From JBBQSN01 sp963825505 (GTDB lineage: Bacteria; Actinomycetota; Actinomycetes; Actinomycetales; CAWJMD01), in contig CAWGTL010000015.1 of assembly GCA_963825505.1 (NCBI GenBank), forward strand, positions 1 to 64,000: 64,000 bases of DNA, read 5' to 3'. The notes beneath the pieces are model-generated. The model was not told where the DNA came from. It made no database searches and was given only the letters and a program-made list of their open reading frames with translations. Every line of letters begins with the position of its first letter. Position 1 is the stretch's first letter. Of the stretch, positions 9,356 to 18,406 are shown piece after piece. The translations under genes and the position numbers were made by a program.

Positions 9356-10234
9356 GTGCGCATCGCCGGACCGCAGGACGGGCACGACCTGGTCGAGCGC
9401 GCCCGGCACGTGGCGGTGCGGCACCTGCGCACCGTGGCGCGGGAGGCGAAGCAGGCCCGGCGGGCGCTCGCACCCCACCGGCACCCGCTGCCGGACTTCC
9501 TGGTCATCGGCGCGCAGCGCTGCGGCACGACGTCGCTCTACCGCGACCTGGTCCGCCACCCGCAGGTGCGGGCACCGCTCGGGAAGGAGCTGCACTACTT
9601 CTCGCTGCGGCACCGCCGGCCGCTCGGGTGGTACCGCACCTGCTTCCCCGACCTGGCCGAGGGCGAGCAGACCTTCGAGGCCACCCCGTACTACCTGTTC
9701 CACCCCTCGGTGCCGGCCCGGGTGGCCGCGACCCTGCCGGACGCGAAGTTCGTGGCGGTGCTGCGCGACCCGGTCGAGCGCGCGTTCTCGCACTACCTGC
9801 ACACCCGACGCACCGGCCACGAGCCGCTCTCGCTCGAGTCCGCGCTGGCCGCCGAGCCGGAGCGGATGGAGCGGGCGACCCGGGTCGGCGTCGACACCCG
9901 TCGGGGGCACACGCTGCTGCGCTCGTACTCCTACGTCTCGCGCGGACGGTACGCCGAGCAGCTGCGGCGCTGGTACGAGCACGTCCCGCCGGACCGGGTG
10001 CTGCTGCTGCGCACCGAGGAGCTGGCCGCCGACCCGGCGCGGGAGTTCGAGCGGATCACCGCGTTCCTCGGCCTGACCCCGTGGGCGCCGGCCGACTTCG
10101 CGCACCACACGCGGCGCCGGGAGGCCACCCGCGCCGACCTGCCGCAGACCGTTCGCGAGCGGTTGCGCGCCGAGCTCGAGCCCGATGTCGAGGACCTGCT
10201 CGACCTCGCCGGCTGGGACAAGGGCTGGTGGTGA
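9356..10234 (+). CDS. PAPS-dependent sulfotransferase (heparan N-sulfotransferase-like)
   Basis: A cytosolic sulfotransferase of 292 residues. It transfers the sulfuryl group from PAPS to an unknown acceptor, probably a sugar. The 5'-phosphosulfate loop is IGAQRCGTTSLY and the 3'-phosphate site is VAVLRDPVERAFSHY. The KELHYFSLRHRRPLGWY and EATPYYLFHP blocks group it with heparan N-deacetylase/sulfotransferase-like enzymes, and with the gene at 19,822-20,643. GTG 9356 is preceded by GGGAAGGA at good spacing. A TAGGGT box at 9318-9323 could be its own -10 element. The gene ends convergently 21 bp from the next gene. Confidence 0.93.
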   Translation: MRIAGPQDGHDLVERARHVAVRHLRTVAREAKQARRALAPHRHPLPDFLVIGAQRCGTTSLYRDLVRHPQVRAPLGKELHYFSLRHRRPLGWYRTCFPDLAEGEQTFEATPYYLFHPSVPARVAATLPDAKFVAVLRDPVERAFSHYLHTRRTGHEPLSLESALAAEPERMERATRVGVDTRRGHTLLRSYSYVSRGRYAEQLRRWYEHVPPDRVLLLRTEELAADPAREFERITAFLGLTPWAPADFAHHTRRREATRADLPQTVRERLRAELEPDVEDLLDLAGWDKGWW

Positions 10235-10255
10235 GCCGGGTCGCGCCGGCCCGGG

Positions 10256-11167
10256 TCAGACGCTGTACCCCCACCGAGCCAGCGGCTCGGCGATGACCTC
10301 CTCCAGCGCGGCCACCTGGGCGGTGGTGAGCTCGGAGCGGTAGGCGTCGGTGCGGTGCTTCTCGATGGTGTGGCGCGCGTAGCCGGCCTCGAACCGGGCG
10401 TCCCACTCGAGTCCGGCGTGCGCGAGCGCCCGCTCCAGCTCGGCGCGGGGGTCGGCCAGCAGGTCCTCGTACCGCAGGTCGATCCACTGCTCCGGCGGGG
10501 TCAGCTCGCGCGCCGCCTCGAAGGCCTCCATCAGCATCCGCCAGCCCAGCCCGGCCAGCACCACGAAGGACCGGCCGGACCGCTCCCAGATCTCGTGCAG
10601 CTCAGGGGGAAGCGGGCCGAAGATCCACTTGTCCGGGCCCTGCCAGCCGTCCCACCAGCCCATCTGCAGCCAGGAGCTGGCGACGGCGCGGCCGTCTCGG
10701 ACGACGTTGACCACGCGCAGGTCCGGCAGGGCCGCCCGCAGGAAGCCGGTGCGCGGCCAGCCGGTCATGTGCTGGACCAGCACCTGCGCGCCCTGCGCGT
10801 GCAGCCGGGTGGCGAAGAAGTCCTGCAGCCGCTTCTCGATCCACGGCGTCATGTCCTCGGCGAGCAGGTCGCGGCACGGGGTGGAGAACCCCGCGAACAC
10901 GTGCCGGTCGAGCAGGCCGTACCCCTCCGACGGCGCCACCCGCAGCCGTCCGCGCTCGAGCAGCGAGGTGGCCTCGGACAGCGCCCGCATCCCGGAGGAC
11001 CGGGGTGCCTGCCGGCGGTAGAGCCGCCCGTTCCACTGCCCCGTCAGGTTCAGCCGCGGCAGCTTGTCGTCCAGGCCCGACACGAACCCGGTGTCGGGGT
11101 GGCGGGCCAGCGTCTCGCTGACCAGCGTCGTCCCGCTGCGTCCGGTGCCGGTGACCAGCAGGATCAC
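10256..11167 (-). CDS. Sulfotransferase family protein
   Basis: A 303-residue sulfotransferase. The P-loop-like phosphosulfate motif is TGTGRSGTT at the extreme N-terminus, and the 3'-phosphate motif is VVNVVRDGRAVASSWLQMG. A WIDLRYEDLLADPRAEL block near the C-terminus is typical of the family. GTG 11167 has GAGGAG a few bases upstream and overlaps the stop of the upstream sulfotransferase (GTGA at 11164-11167). It is the last gene of a three-gene minus-strand operon (glycosyltransferase, sulfotransferase, sulfotransferase). The acceptor is unknown; the operon suggests the sugar added by the neighbouring glycosyltransferase. Confidence 0.92.
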   Translation of the reverse strand: MILLVTGTGRSGTTLVSETLARHPDTGFVSGLDDKLPRLNLTGQWNGRLYRRQAPRSSGMRALSEATSLLERGRLRVAPSEGYGLLDRHVFAGFSTPCRDLLAEDMTPWIEKRLQDFFATRLHAQGAQVLVQHMTGWPRTGFLRAALPDLRVVNVVRDGRAVASSWLQMGWWDGWQGPDKWIFGPLPPELHEIWERSGRSFVVLAGLGWRMLMEAFEAARELTPPEQWIDLRYEDLLADPRAELERALAHAGLEWDARFEAGYARHTIEKHRTDAYRSELTTAQVAALEEVIAEPLARWGYSV

Positions 11168-12159
11168 GGGGTGCTCCTCGAGGTGGGTGCGGCGGCCGGG
11201 TCGGGCTCGCCGGGACGGGGTCGGACCGGGTAGCGGAACCGGAGCAGACCCGGCCAGGTGAGGGCGGTGACGACCCAGCGGTCGCGGCGCCGCATCGCGG
11301 TGGTCCACTCCAGGTCCGGCCGCACCCGCACGGTGCCGCTGTCGCGCCGGTTCGGGTTGCCGGCCACGGCGTGGGTCGGGGCGAGCCGGACGGTGTGGGC
11401 GTCCTCGAACGGCAGGTCCGCGGGCTCGGCACCCAGCGCCCGCACGACCGGTGCCAGCACCTGCTGGGGGTCGCGGACGAAGTCCTCGTACCGGAACCGG
11501 GACACCTGGGCGTCGCCGCTGCGCCAGGCCAGGGCCGTCATCAGGTTCCACAGCAGCCACAGCAGCGAGCTCTTCACCGGCTGCTGGCGCGGCATCAGGG
11601 CGTCGTCGTCGAGGTCGCGGCTGACCTTGCGGCGCAGCCAGGAGAACGCGGTGGCCCGCGGGTCGCGCACCACGTGCAGCACGTGCACCCGGACGCCGGG
11701 CAGCCGCCCGAGCAGCAGCCCGTACGGCGGCAGCTTCGAGGAGTCGACCACCACCCGGGCGCCGGTGTGCTCGGCCAGCGCGCGGTACATCGAGGCGATG
11801 ACGGCGTCGTCGGGGTGCGGCGGCACGGGCGGCAGGCCCACCGCCCGCCGGGCGAGCATCAGCGGGACCCGCAGCACCCGCAGCCGCTGCAGCAGCCGGC
11901 GGCCGATGTTCTCGGCGTCGGTGCGCCCGCGCTCGTCGGTGCCGGCCGTCACCGCGGACCAGACCGGGCACGCGCTGAACGGCTGCCCGCACCCGCAGAC
12001 GTGGTCCTGCACCACCCCGCGCGACCAGAGGTAGCGCAGCTCGCCGGCGGCGAAGAAGCCGGGCAGCTGGCCGAGCAGCGTCGTGACCACGGTGCTGCCG
12101 CTGCGTCCGCTGCCCGCCAGGTAGAGCACCTGCACCTCGTCGGCCTGGTCGCCGCTCAC
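11164..12159 (-). CDS. Sulfotransferase family protein
   Basis: A 331-residue sulfotransferase with LAGSGRSGSTVVTTLL as the 5'-phosphosulfate loop and HVLHVVRDPRATAFSW as the 3'-phosphate site. It has a Cys-containing stretch, HVCGCGQPFSACPVW, which many bacterial members of this subgroup carry. RFRYEDFVRDPQQVL follows near residue 230. The start, GTG 12159, overlaps the stop of the glycosyltransferase upstream, and the stop overlaps the start of the next sulfotransferase, so the three genes are translationally coupled. The substrate is not known. It shares little with the heparan-type member at 9,356 beyond the PAPS-binding motifs. Confidence 0.92.
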   Translation of the reverse strand: MSGDQADEVQVLYLAGSGRSGSTVVTTLLGQLPGFFAAGELRYLWSRGVVQDHVCGCGQPFSACPVWSAVTAGTDERGRTDAENIGRRLLQRLRVLRVPLMLARRAVGLPPVPPHPDDAVIASMYRALAEHTGARVVVDSSKLPPYGLLLGRLPGVRVHVLHVVRDPRATAFSWLRRKVSRDLDDDALMPRQQPVKSSLLWLLWNLMTALAWRSGDAQVSRFRYEDFVRDPQQVLAPVVRALGAEPADLPFEDAHTVRLAPTHAVAGNPNRRDSGTVRVRPDLEWTTAMRRRDRWVVTALTWPGLLRFRYPVRPRPGEPDPAAAPTSRSTP

Positions 12160-13373
12160 GCCACGTACACCTGCTCGAGGCGTCGCAGGTGCAGGTCCGG
12201 TGCGAACTCGGCCGCGAGCCGGGCGCGCCCCTTCGAGCCCATCGTCGTCGCGAGATCGGGGTCGGCGGCCAGCTCGGACAGCGCGGCGGCGAGCGCCGCG
12301 GGGTCGTCGTGCGGCACGACCAACCCGTCGCTGCCGGCGTCGACCAGCTCGGGCATGCCACCCATCGCGGTCACCACGACGGGCACCTCCAGCGCGTAGG
12401 ACTCCAGGATCGTCATCGGCTGGTTCTCGTACCAGCGCGACGGCACGACGGTAGCGAGCGCGCCGGCGACCAGCGGCCGCAGGGCCTGCTTGTCGAGGCG
12501 GCCGTGGAAGCGCACCCGCCCGGGGGCCACCTGCTCGGCCAGCGCCTCCAGCGCAGCGCGCTCCGGGCCGTCGCCCGCGACGTCGAGCGAGGTGCCCGCG
12601 GCCAGACCCACGGCACGCACCAGGGTGTCGACACCCTTCTCGTGGCTGAGCCGGCCGGCGAAGACGAAGCCGCCGGGGCGGGGCGTCGCCCGCTCGGCGC
12701 CGGCCTCGTCGAGGTCGACGAAGTGGTTGATCACCTGCAGCCGGCCGCCGTCGACCCCGGCGTCGGTCATCACGCCCGCGAGGAACCGGCTGGGGCTGAC
12801 CAGGACGTCGACGCCGTCGTAGGCGCCCAGGCGGCGGTGCAGGCCGGACTCCAGCGACAGCAGCGCGCTGGCCGGCAGCGAGCCCCCCTTGCACCGGCGC
12901 ACCGCGGCCTGCCGCAGACCACCGTCGACGCAGGCCCGGCACGGTCGTCCGTGGTCGAGCATCTGGTAGCTGGGGCAGGCGAGCTTGTAGTCGTGCAGCG
13001 TCATCACCAGCCGCGTGCCGGTGCGGGAGACCGCGCGCAGGATCGACGGCGAGAGCTGGTGGTAGACGTTGTGGCAGTGCACGACGTCGGGACGGAACCG
13101 GGCGAGCGCCGCGCTGATGCCCCGGGCCGAGGCCGGCGACCAGACCATCCTGCCGCCCGCCCGCAGGCCGGCGATCCCGCCCGGCGGCGGGTCGAGCTCG
13201 ACGTGCGGCGCGAAGGTGTCCGACAGCGGCAGCCCGTCCGGGTTCTCGGGGTGGTGCATGCCCCAGATCTCGACCTCGTGGCCGGCGGCCCGCTGGAGCT
13301 CGGCGAGGTCGAGCATGTACGCCTCGGCCCCGCCGCGGCGGTAGAGGAACTTGTTGACGTGCAGGATCCGCAC
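12156..13373 (-). CDS. GT4-family glycosyltransferase
   Basis: A 405-residue glycosyltransferase beginning RILHVNKFLYRRGGAEAY, the usual GT4 opening with a Gly-rich loop. It has the HDYKLACPSYQ block with clustered Cys (CxxC in CRACV) common in this subgroup. The donor-binding domain shows FVFAGRLSHEKGVDTLV and SRWYENQPMTILESYA. GTG 13373 is preceded by GGGGAGGG. It is the first gene of the minus-strand operon with two sulfotransferases, which implies that the sugar it adds, or a neighbouring one, is sulfated. A 223-bp divergent gap separates it from the plus-strand gene at 13,597; that gap must hold promoters for both directions. Confidence 0.93.
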   Translation of the reverse strand: MRILHVNKFLYRRGGAEAYMLDLAELQRAAGHEVEIWGMHHPENPDGLPLSDTFAPHVELDPPPGGIAGLRAGGRMVWSPASARGISAALARFRPDVVHCHNVYHQLSPSILRAVSRTGTRLVMTLHDYKLACPSYQMLDHGRPCRACVDGGLRQAAVRRCKGGSLPASALLSLESGLHRRLGAYDGVDVLVSPSRFLAGVMTDAGVDGGRLQVINHFVDLDEAGAERATPRPGGFVFAGRLSHEKGVDTLVRAVGLAAGTSLDVAGDGPERAALEALAEQVAPGRVRFHGRLDKQALRPLVAGALATVVPSRWYENQPMTILESYALEVPVVVTAMGGMPELVDAGSDGLVVPHDDPAALAAALSELAADPDLATTMGSKGRARLAAEFAPDLHLRRLEQVYVA

Positions 13374-13596
13374 GCGCGCCCTCCCCAGGTCGGTCCCGAT
13401 CGTGCAGGTACGAGTCCACCACAGCCGCGGCTGCGCCGGAGGGCGATCACGAACCCCCGGTGGCGAACGGATGAACGGGGGGTCGCCCGACCGGTGGAGA
13501 TCGGCCCGATCCGGCCGCACACGGTGACCGGCCGTGATTGGCTGGACGGGTCCGAGCGGGGACGGACCGGCAGCAGGCAGGAGGGGGACGAACCGG

Positions 13597-14331
13597 ATGA
13601 GACGCAGCCCGCGCGCCACCGCGCAGCGGACCGTGCGCCGGGTGCTGACCTGGCAGCCCAAGGCCGACGGCCGCGCCGTCGTCCCCATCCGCGCCCTGGT
13701 CAGCCCGTTCCGGTACGACGTCGTGGTCCGGGCCCAGCTGTTCGCGCTGGTCGAGCAGCACCCCGCAGCCTCCACCGACGAGCTGGTCGACCTCGCCCGC
13801 GTGCACCCGTACGGCCTCTGGTTCGAGCACGTCGCGATGCCGCGCTTCCGGCCCTGGGTGCTCGAGGACGCCGCGGCGTACCGCGACACCTTCGTCGAGC
13901 GCATCACCACGGCCCGGGCGCTCGCGCGCTCGGTCGCGCAGCGGGGATTCGACCCGCGGTACCCGGTCGTGCTGCGCAGCACCACCGGGACGACGACCAC
14001 CGACGCCGGGTCGCCGGTGGCACGTACCCTGCACGTGGGGGACGGCGGCCACCGGCTGGCGCTGCTGCTGCAGTCCGACGGTCTGCTCGCCCCCGGCCAG
14101 TACCGCACCGACCCTCGCCGGAGGCCCGTCATCGACAACACCCTCGTCCTGCTGCGCCACCTGCCGCTGGACCAGCAGGAGTACCTGGCGTTCGTGGCGC
14201 CGGGCTACCTCGACGACCCGGTCGACACCGTCGACGACCTGGTCGTGCGGGTCGCCGAACGGCGTCCGGACCTGCTCCCCGAGCTCGAGGGCGTGCTCGG
14301 CCTGCACCTGCCCCTGGTGGGCGCGCGATGA
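13597..14331 (+). CDS. Uncharacterised protein with a ParB-like DGxHR segment
   Basis: A 244-residue soluble protein without signal peptide or membrane segment. I do not recognise a named family. A segment near residue 150 (HVGDGGHRLALLLQSDG) resembles the D-G-x-H-R loop of ParB/sulfiredoxin-fold proteins. Similar segments occur in proteins of polysaccharide gene clusters. The middle carries an HPYGLWFEHVAMPRFRPW stretch. ATG 13597 has AGGAGGGGG about nine bases upstream. The stop overlaps the start of the next sulfotransferase (ATGA), so it is co-expressed with sulfation. A role as a kinase-like or regulatory partner of the polymer pathway is a guess; it may equally be an unknown transferase. 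Confidence 0.75.
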   Translation: MRRSPRATAQRTVRRVLTWQPKADGRAVVPIRALVSPFRYDVVVRAQLFALVEQHPAASTDELVDLARVHPYGLWFEHVAMPRFRPWVLEDAAAYRDTFVERITTARALARSVAQRGFDPRYPVVLRSTTGTTTTDAGSPVARTLHVGDGGHRLALLLQSDGLLAPGQYRTDPRRRPVIDNTLVLLRHLPLDQQEYLAFVAPGYLDDPVDTVDDLVVRVAERRPDLLPELEGVLGLHLPLVGAR

Positions 14332-15308
14332 GCCCGCGCGACGACCACGGCAGGCTGCGGTACCTCGGCGGCAAGGTCGCCCGGCACGTGCGCTGGGCCC
14401 GCACCGAGGGCGTGGGGCGGCTGATCGAGGAGGACCGGCTCGACCCGCGCGAGCGGATCGGCACCGCGCTCGCCAAGGCGCGCTGGCGGCGGCGGCACGC
14501 CGTGACCCCGGGGACGGCGCGGCCGGTGTACGTGGTCGGCCTGCAGCGCTCCGGCACCAACATGCTCACCCGCGACCTCGACCTCGCGCCCGAGGTGGAG
14601 GTGCGCAACGAGAACGACCGCACCGTCTTCCACCGGTACCGGCTCCGTCCGGACGACGTGCTGGTCCGGACCGTGCGAGCCAGCCGGCACGAGGTGGTCC
14701 TGCTCAAGCCGCTGTGCGACTCCCAGCGCGTCGGCGACCTGCTCGACCACCCGGAGCTGCCCGGCGGGCGGGCGGTCTGGGTGTTCCGCGACCCCGACGA
14801 CCGGGCCCGCTCCGAGGTCTCGAAGTTCGGCGACTCGAACCTGCTCGCCCTGCAGGCGATCGCCGCGGGTGACACCGGCTGGTGGCAGGCCGAGCGGCTG
14901 CCCACCGCGTCGGTCGAGCTGGTGCGCCGGCTCGATCCCTCGACGATGACCCGCGACACCGCCGCCGTGCTCTTCTGGGTGGTGCGCAACCGGCTGTGGT
15001 GGGACCTCGGCCTGGCGGGCCGGGCCGACTCCCTGCTGGTGGGCTACGACGACTTCGTGGCCGACCCCGACGGGTCCTCGGAGCGGCTTCGCTCCTTCCT
15101 CGACCTGCCGTCCGTCGGCGAGCGCCGGCTCGCGGTCGAGCGCCGCGACTCGCACGCGTCCCGGCCGCTCGAGATCGACCCGCGCGTGCGCGAGCTCGCC
15201 GACGCGACCCTGGCGGACCTGCGCGCGGCCGCCCGCCCGCCGGTGGTGCCCGCGCCGCGGTCCGCGCCGTCGGACCACCCGGCGGCGTCGTGGACGGTGG
15301 GCTCGTGA
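14328..15308 (+). CDS. Sulfotransferase family protein (paralogue of 28,563-29,487)
   Basis: A 326-residue protein with an N-terminal basic/helical extension (GRLIEEDRLDPRERIG, then ALAKARWRRR) before the PAPS-binding core. The 5'-loop is VGLQRSGTNML and the 3'-site is VWVFRDPDDRARSEVSKFGD. The same extension and core recur in the minus-strand gene ending at 28,563, so the two are paralogues. It overlaps the preceding unknown gene (ATGA) and the following lipoprotein gene (GTGA at 15,305-15,308). A sulfotransferase role is inferred from the two motifs. The acceptor is unknown. Confidence 0.88.
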   Translation: MSPRDDHGRLRYLGGKVARHVRWARTEGVGRLIEEDRLDPRERIGTALAKARWRRRHAVTPGTARPVYVVGLQRSGTNMLTRDLDLAPEVEVRNENDRTVFHRYRLRPDDVLVRTVRASRHEVVLLKPLCDSQRVGDLLDHPELPGGRAVWVFRDPDDRARSEVSKFGDSNLLALQAIAAGDTGWWQAERLPTASVELVRRLDPSTMTRDTAAVLFWVVRNRLWWDLGLAGRADSLLVGYDDFVADPDGSSERLRSFLDLPSVGERRLAVERRDSHASRPLEIDPRVRELADATLADLRAAARPPVVPAPRSAPSDHPAASWTVGS

Positions 15309-16781
15309 CGCTCCGCGCAGCGACCCGCAGCAGGTCGGCGGCCCGGGCCCGGTGGGCACTGGTCGTGTCCGCGGTGGTGGTGGCGCTGATCGCCGGCTGC
15401 ACGTCCGGCGGCGGCGGTCCGACGCCGCCCACGTCCACCGGCACGCACTCCCGCAGCCCCGGTCCGGTCGCGACGAGCGCGCCGTCGGTGCTGGGTGCGA
15501 AGTGGGACTGGTCGCGGTTCGAGGACTTCCGGCCGTACCTGGAGTCGCTGCAGGGTGCGCCGACGTTCTACGAGGCGGTGTGGTGCGACATCGAGCCCGA
15601 GGAGGGCCAGCGCGACTGGAGCACGGTCGACGACGTGGTGGCCAAGAGCAACGACGTCGGCGCGGCGATGATGCTGAAGATCCGCACCGGTCGCTGCTGG
15701 CTGACCCCCGGGGAGGCCGAGTTCGAGCGCGGCTCCAAGGGCAAGACCGAGTCGGCGATGCCCGCGGACCTCGAGGCCTACCGCGCCTTCGTCACCGAGA
15801 TGGTGGAGCGCTACGCGGCCCAGGGCGTGCACAAGTACGCCATCGAGAACGAGATCAACTCGCAGAGCTTCTGGGGCGGCACGCCCGAGGAGTACGAGGA
15901 GCTGGCGCTGAACGCCGTCCGAGGCGATCCGGGCTGCAGACCCGGACGCCGTGGTCGTCGACCCCGGGCTCAGCAGCACCACCTACGGGTACGGCGCCGC
16001 TGACGCGCTGCTGACCGCGGGTGACGAGGACGGCGCGATCGAGGCGTGGAACACCTACTACGAGCGCCGGATCGGCACCCGCGGCGACAAGATCCCGCAG
16101 GTGCAGGACGCCGCGGAGCTGCAGACGGCGCTCGACTCCGAGCAGGGCCGGCGCAACCTGGCCTACCTGCGGGTCGTGCGCGAGCTCGCGGAGGAGGGCA
16201 CCACCGAGGTGCGGCAGGTGCACTTCTACGAGACCTGGCAGGCGGTCCCGCTGCTCTTCGACTACCTGCACGCGAACACCCCGGCCGACGTCCCGCTCGA
16301 GATGTGGGAGGTGGGCCGCTTCGCCCGCGGGCAGGACACCGATCCGCAGGAAGGCGCCGACGAGGTGGTGCAGACCGTGTCGTTGATGCTGGCGGAGGGC
16401 GCGGCCATGGTGATCTGGCTCCCGCTGGCCTACGACCCGACCGGCCGCAACTCCGACGAGCCACGGCTGGGCCTGCTCGAGCCGGACGGCGCGAGCAGGC
16501 CGGCGGGCGAGGTGTTCGAGGCGATGGCGCTGGCCGCCCGCGGCGCGACGGCCACCGAGATCGACAGCGACGGTCTGCTCGGCATCGGCTTCGACGGGCC
16601 CGACGGCTCGACCGCCTTCGTGTGGTCCACCGCCCAGGTCGAGGTCCGGCTGGCGGCCGGCGACACCGCCGGTCCGGTGGGTTCCGAGGGCGCCTCGGCG
16701 TCGTCGGTGCAGGTCGGGGCGACACCTCAGCAGATCGTCCTGGACGGCACCGTGCAGCAGTTCCTGGAGCAGCAGGGATGA
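15305..16781 (+). CDS. Glycoside-hydrolase-like lipoprotein (apparent frameshift at about 15,920)
   Basis: An exported lipoprotein. The signal peptide ends in the lipobox LIAGC, and a Ser/Thr/Pro linker leads to a TIM-barrel-like domain. The candidate acid/base glutamate is in IENEINSQSFW (N-E pair, as in clan GH-A). The candidate nucleophile is in LEMWEVGRFARG. Together they resemble GH39- or GH5-type retaining glycosidases. About 490 residues in total. The frame changes at GTC-C-GAG (15,917-15,923); one extra C restores EAIRAADPDAVVVDPG. Both halves are intact, so a base error is likely. It overlaps sulfotransferase genes on both sides. A cell-surface role in trimming or remodelling the polymer is inferred from context. 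Confidence 0.8.
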
Positions 16782-17608
16782 GCGAGGACGGCGCCCGGCT
16801 CGTCTTCGTCGGCGGTCTGCACCGCAGCGGCACCACGCCGCTGGCGCGCGCCCTGGCCGAGCACCCTGACGTCAGCGGGCTGACCGCCACCGGCGTGCGC
16901 GAGGACGAGGGGCAGCACCTGCAGGACGTGTACCCCAAGGCGAAGGTGCACGGCGGGTCCGGGCGCTTCGCGTTCGCCGCCGCGGCGCACCTCACCGAGG
17001 ACTCCGCGCTCGCCGGACCGGGTGCCGCGACCGCGCTGCACGCCGCGTGGGACCCGTACTGGGATCTGGGACGCCCTCTGCTGCTGGAGAAGTCACCGCC
17101 GAACATGGTGATGGGCAGGTTCCTGCAGGAGGTCTTCCCGGGCAGCGCGCTGGTCGTCGTCGTCCGGCACCCGGTCGTGGTGGCGCTGTCGACCAAGAAG
17201 TGGCGTCGCTTCCTGTCGGCCGATCCGCGCAAGCACCAGACCCTGACCTCGCTGGTGCACCACTGGGTGCATGCGCACGAGGTGCTGCGCCAGGACCTGG
17301 AGAGGCTGCACCGCGTGCACGTCCTGCACTACGAGGACCTGATGGCCGACCCGGTCGCCGAGCTCGCGCGGGTGCAGACGTTCCTCGGGCTGCCGACGGC
17401 GATCCCGGCGGGCAGCCTGCGGGCGACCCACAGCGACCGGTACGCCACCTGGTGGGACCAGCTGGCCTCGCCGCTGCGCCCCGGCCACCTCCAGCGGCGC
17501 CACATCGAGCAGCGTTTCGGCGACGAGATCGCCCGCTACGGCTACTCGATGGACGACCTCACCACCCGCGCCGCCCACCCCAGCCCGGTGCAGGCCGTCC
17601 AGGCGTAG
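16778..17608 (+). CDS. Sulfotransferase family protein
   Basis: A 276-residue sulfotransferase. FVGGLHRSGTTPLARAL is the 5'-phosphosulfate loop and LVVVVRHPVVVALSTKKW the 3'-phosphate site. The LLLEKSPPNMVMGRFLQ block and the VLHYEDLMADP block are typical of this bacterial group (sulfotransferase_3-like). The start overlaps the stop of the glycosidase-like lipoprotein (ATGA at 16,778-16,781). It ends the plus-strand run that began at 13,597 and meets the next operon tail to tail, with only three bases between the stop codons. The substrate is unknown. Confidence 0.92.
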   Translation: MSEDGARLVFVGGLHRSGTTPLARALAEHPDVSGLTATGVREDEGQHLQDVYPKAKVHGGSGRFAFAAAAHLTEDSALAGPGAATALHAAWDPYWDLGRPLLLEKSPPNMVMGRFLQEVFPGSALVVVVRHPVVVALSTKKWRRFLSADPRKHQTLTSLVHHWVHAHEVLRQDLERLHRVHVLHYEDLMADPVAELARVQTFLGLPTAIPAGSLRATHSDRYATWWDQLASPLRPGHLQRRHIEQRFGDEIARYGYSMDDLTTRAAHPSPVQAVQA

Positions 17609-17611
17609 CAC

Positions 17612-18406
17612 TCAGGTGTAACCGAGCTCCTTGAGCGTGCGACGACCGGTGAACCACAGCAGGGTGCGCACCAGCGGATCGAGCTCGCGGCGGTGCGAGC
17701 CGACCCGGGAGCTGTAGACGGCGGCGTCGGTGCCCTGGTTCTGCCGGCGCGCGGCGGCCTGGCGGTGGTAGCGCTCGGGGACGTCGTGCTGGTGCTCCTC
17801 GAAGTCCATCATCGCCGGTTCGAACTGCTCGCCGAGGAAGTCCATCAGGCCGCGCAGGGTCTTCTCCTGGTCGCCCACGAGCGCCTCGTAGCGCACCTCG
17901 TGGTACCGGTCGGGCGGCAGCGCGGCGCCGGCGGCGCGCGCCGTGCGCACGTACCGCGGCCACTTCACGGTCGACTTCACGCACGACCAGTAGCCGAACC
18001 GCTTGCGGTGCGAGACGGCGACGTCGCGGCCGTCCCGGATGACGTGCACGACCTGGGCGTCGGGGAACACCCGCAGCACGAAGTCGAGCTTCATCGCGTA
18101 GCGCGGGCTCTTGTCCGCCCAGCGGGCCTTGCCGCGGGAGGCGGCGTAGTCGTGCTGGATCCCGCCGAAGAAGTCCGAGATCCGCCGGAGCCACTCCTCC
18201 TGGGTGAACCCGTACTGCGACAACCGGTTCCAGTCCTGGCCCACGACCCGCTCGAGGTCCTCGAGGAAACGGGTCTCGGGGCCGCAGCTGATCCGCGAGT
18301 GCGAGTCGAGGATCAGCCGGAGCATGGTGGTGCCGGATCGCTGGCAGCCCACGACGAAGACCGGAGCCGTCGGACCTCCGGTCGCGGGTCGCTCCTCCTC
18401 GCTCAC
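17612..18406 (-). CDS. Sulfotransferase family protein
   Basis: A 264-residue sulfotransferase with VVGCQRSGTTMLRLIL at the N-terminus and VVHVIRDGRDVAVSHRKRF as the 3'-phosphate site. WADKSPRYAM and HEVRYEALVGDQEKTL are further family blocks. GTG 18406 overlaps the stop of the chain-length protein (GTGA at 18,403-18,406), so the two are coupled. Coupling of a sulfotransferase to a Wzz-like gene is a strong contextual sign that the sulfated acceptor is the polysaccharide or its lipid-linked repeat. Confidence 0.93.
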   Translation of the reverse strand: MSEEERPATGGPTAPVFVVGCQRSGTTMLRLILDSHSRISCGPETRFLEDLERVVGQDWNRLSQYGFTQEEWLRRISDFFGGIQHDYAASRGKARWADKSPRYAMKLDFVLRVFPDAQVVHVIRDGRDVAVSHRKRFGYWSCVKSTVKWPRYVRTARAAGAALPPDRYHEVRYEALVGDQEKTLRGLMDFLGEQFEPAMMDFEEHQHDVPERYHRQAAARRQNQGTDAAVYSSRVGSHRRELDPLVRTLLWFTGRRTLKELGYT

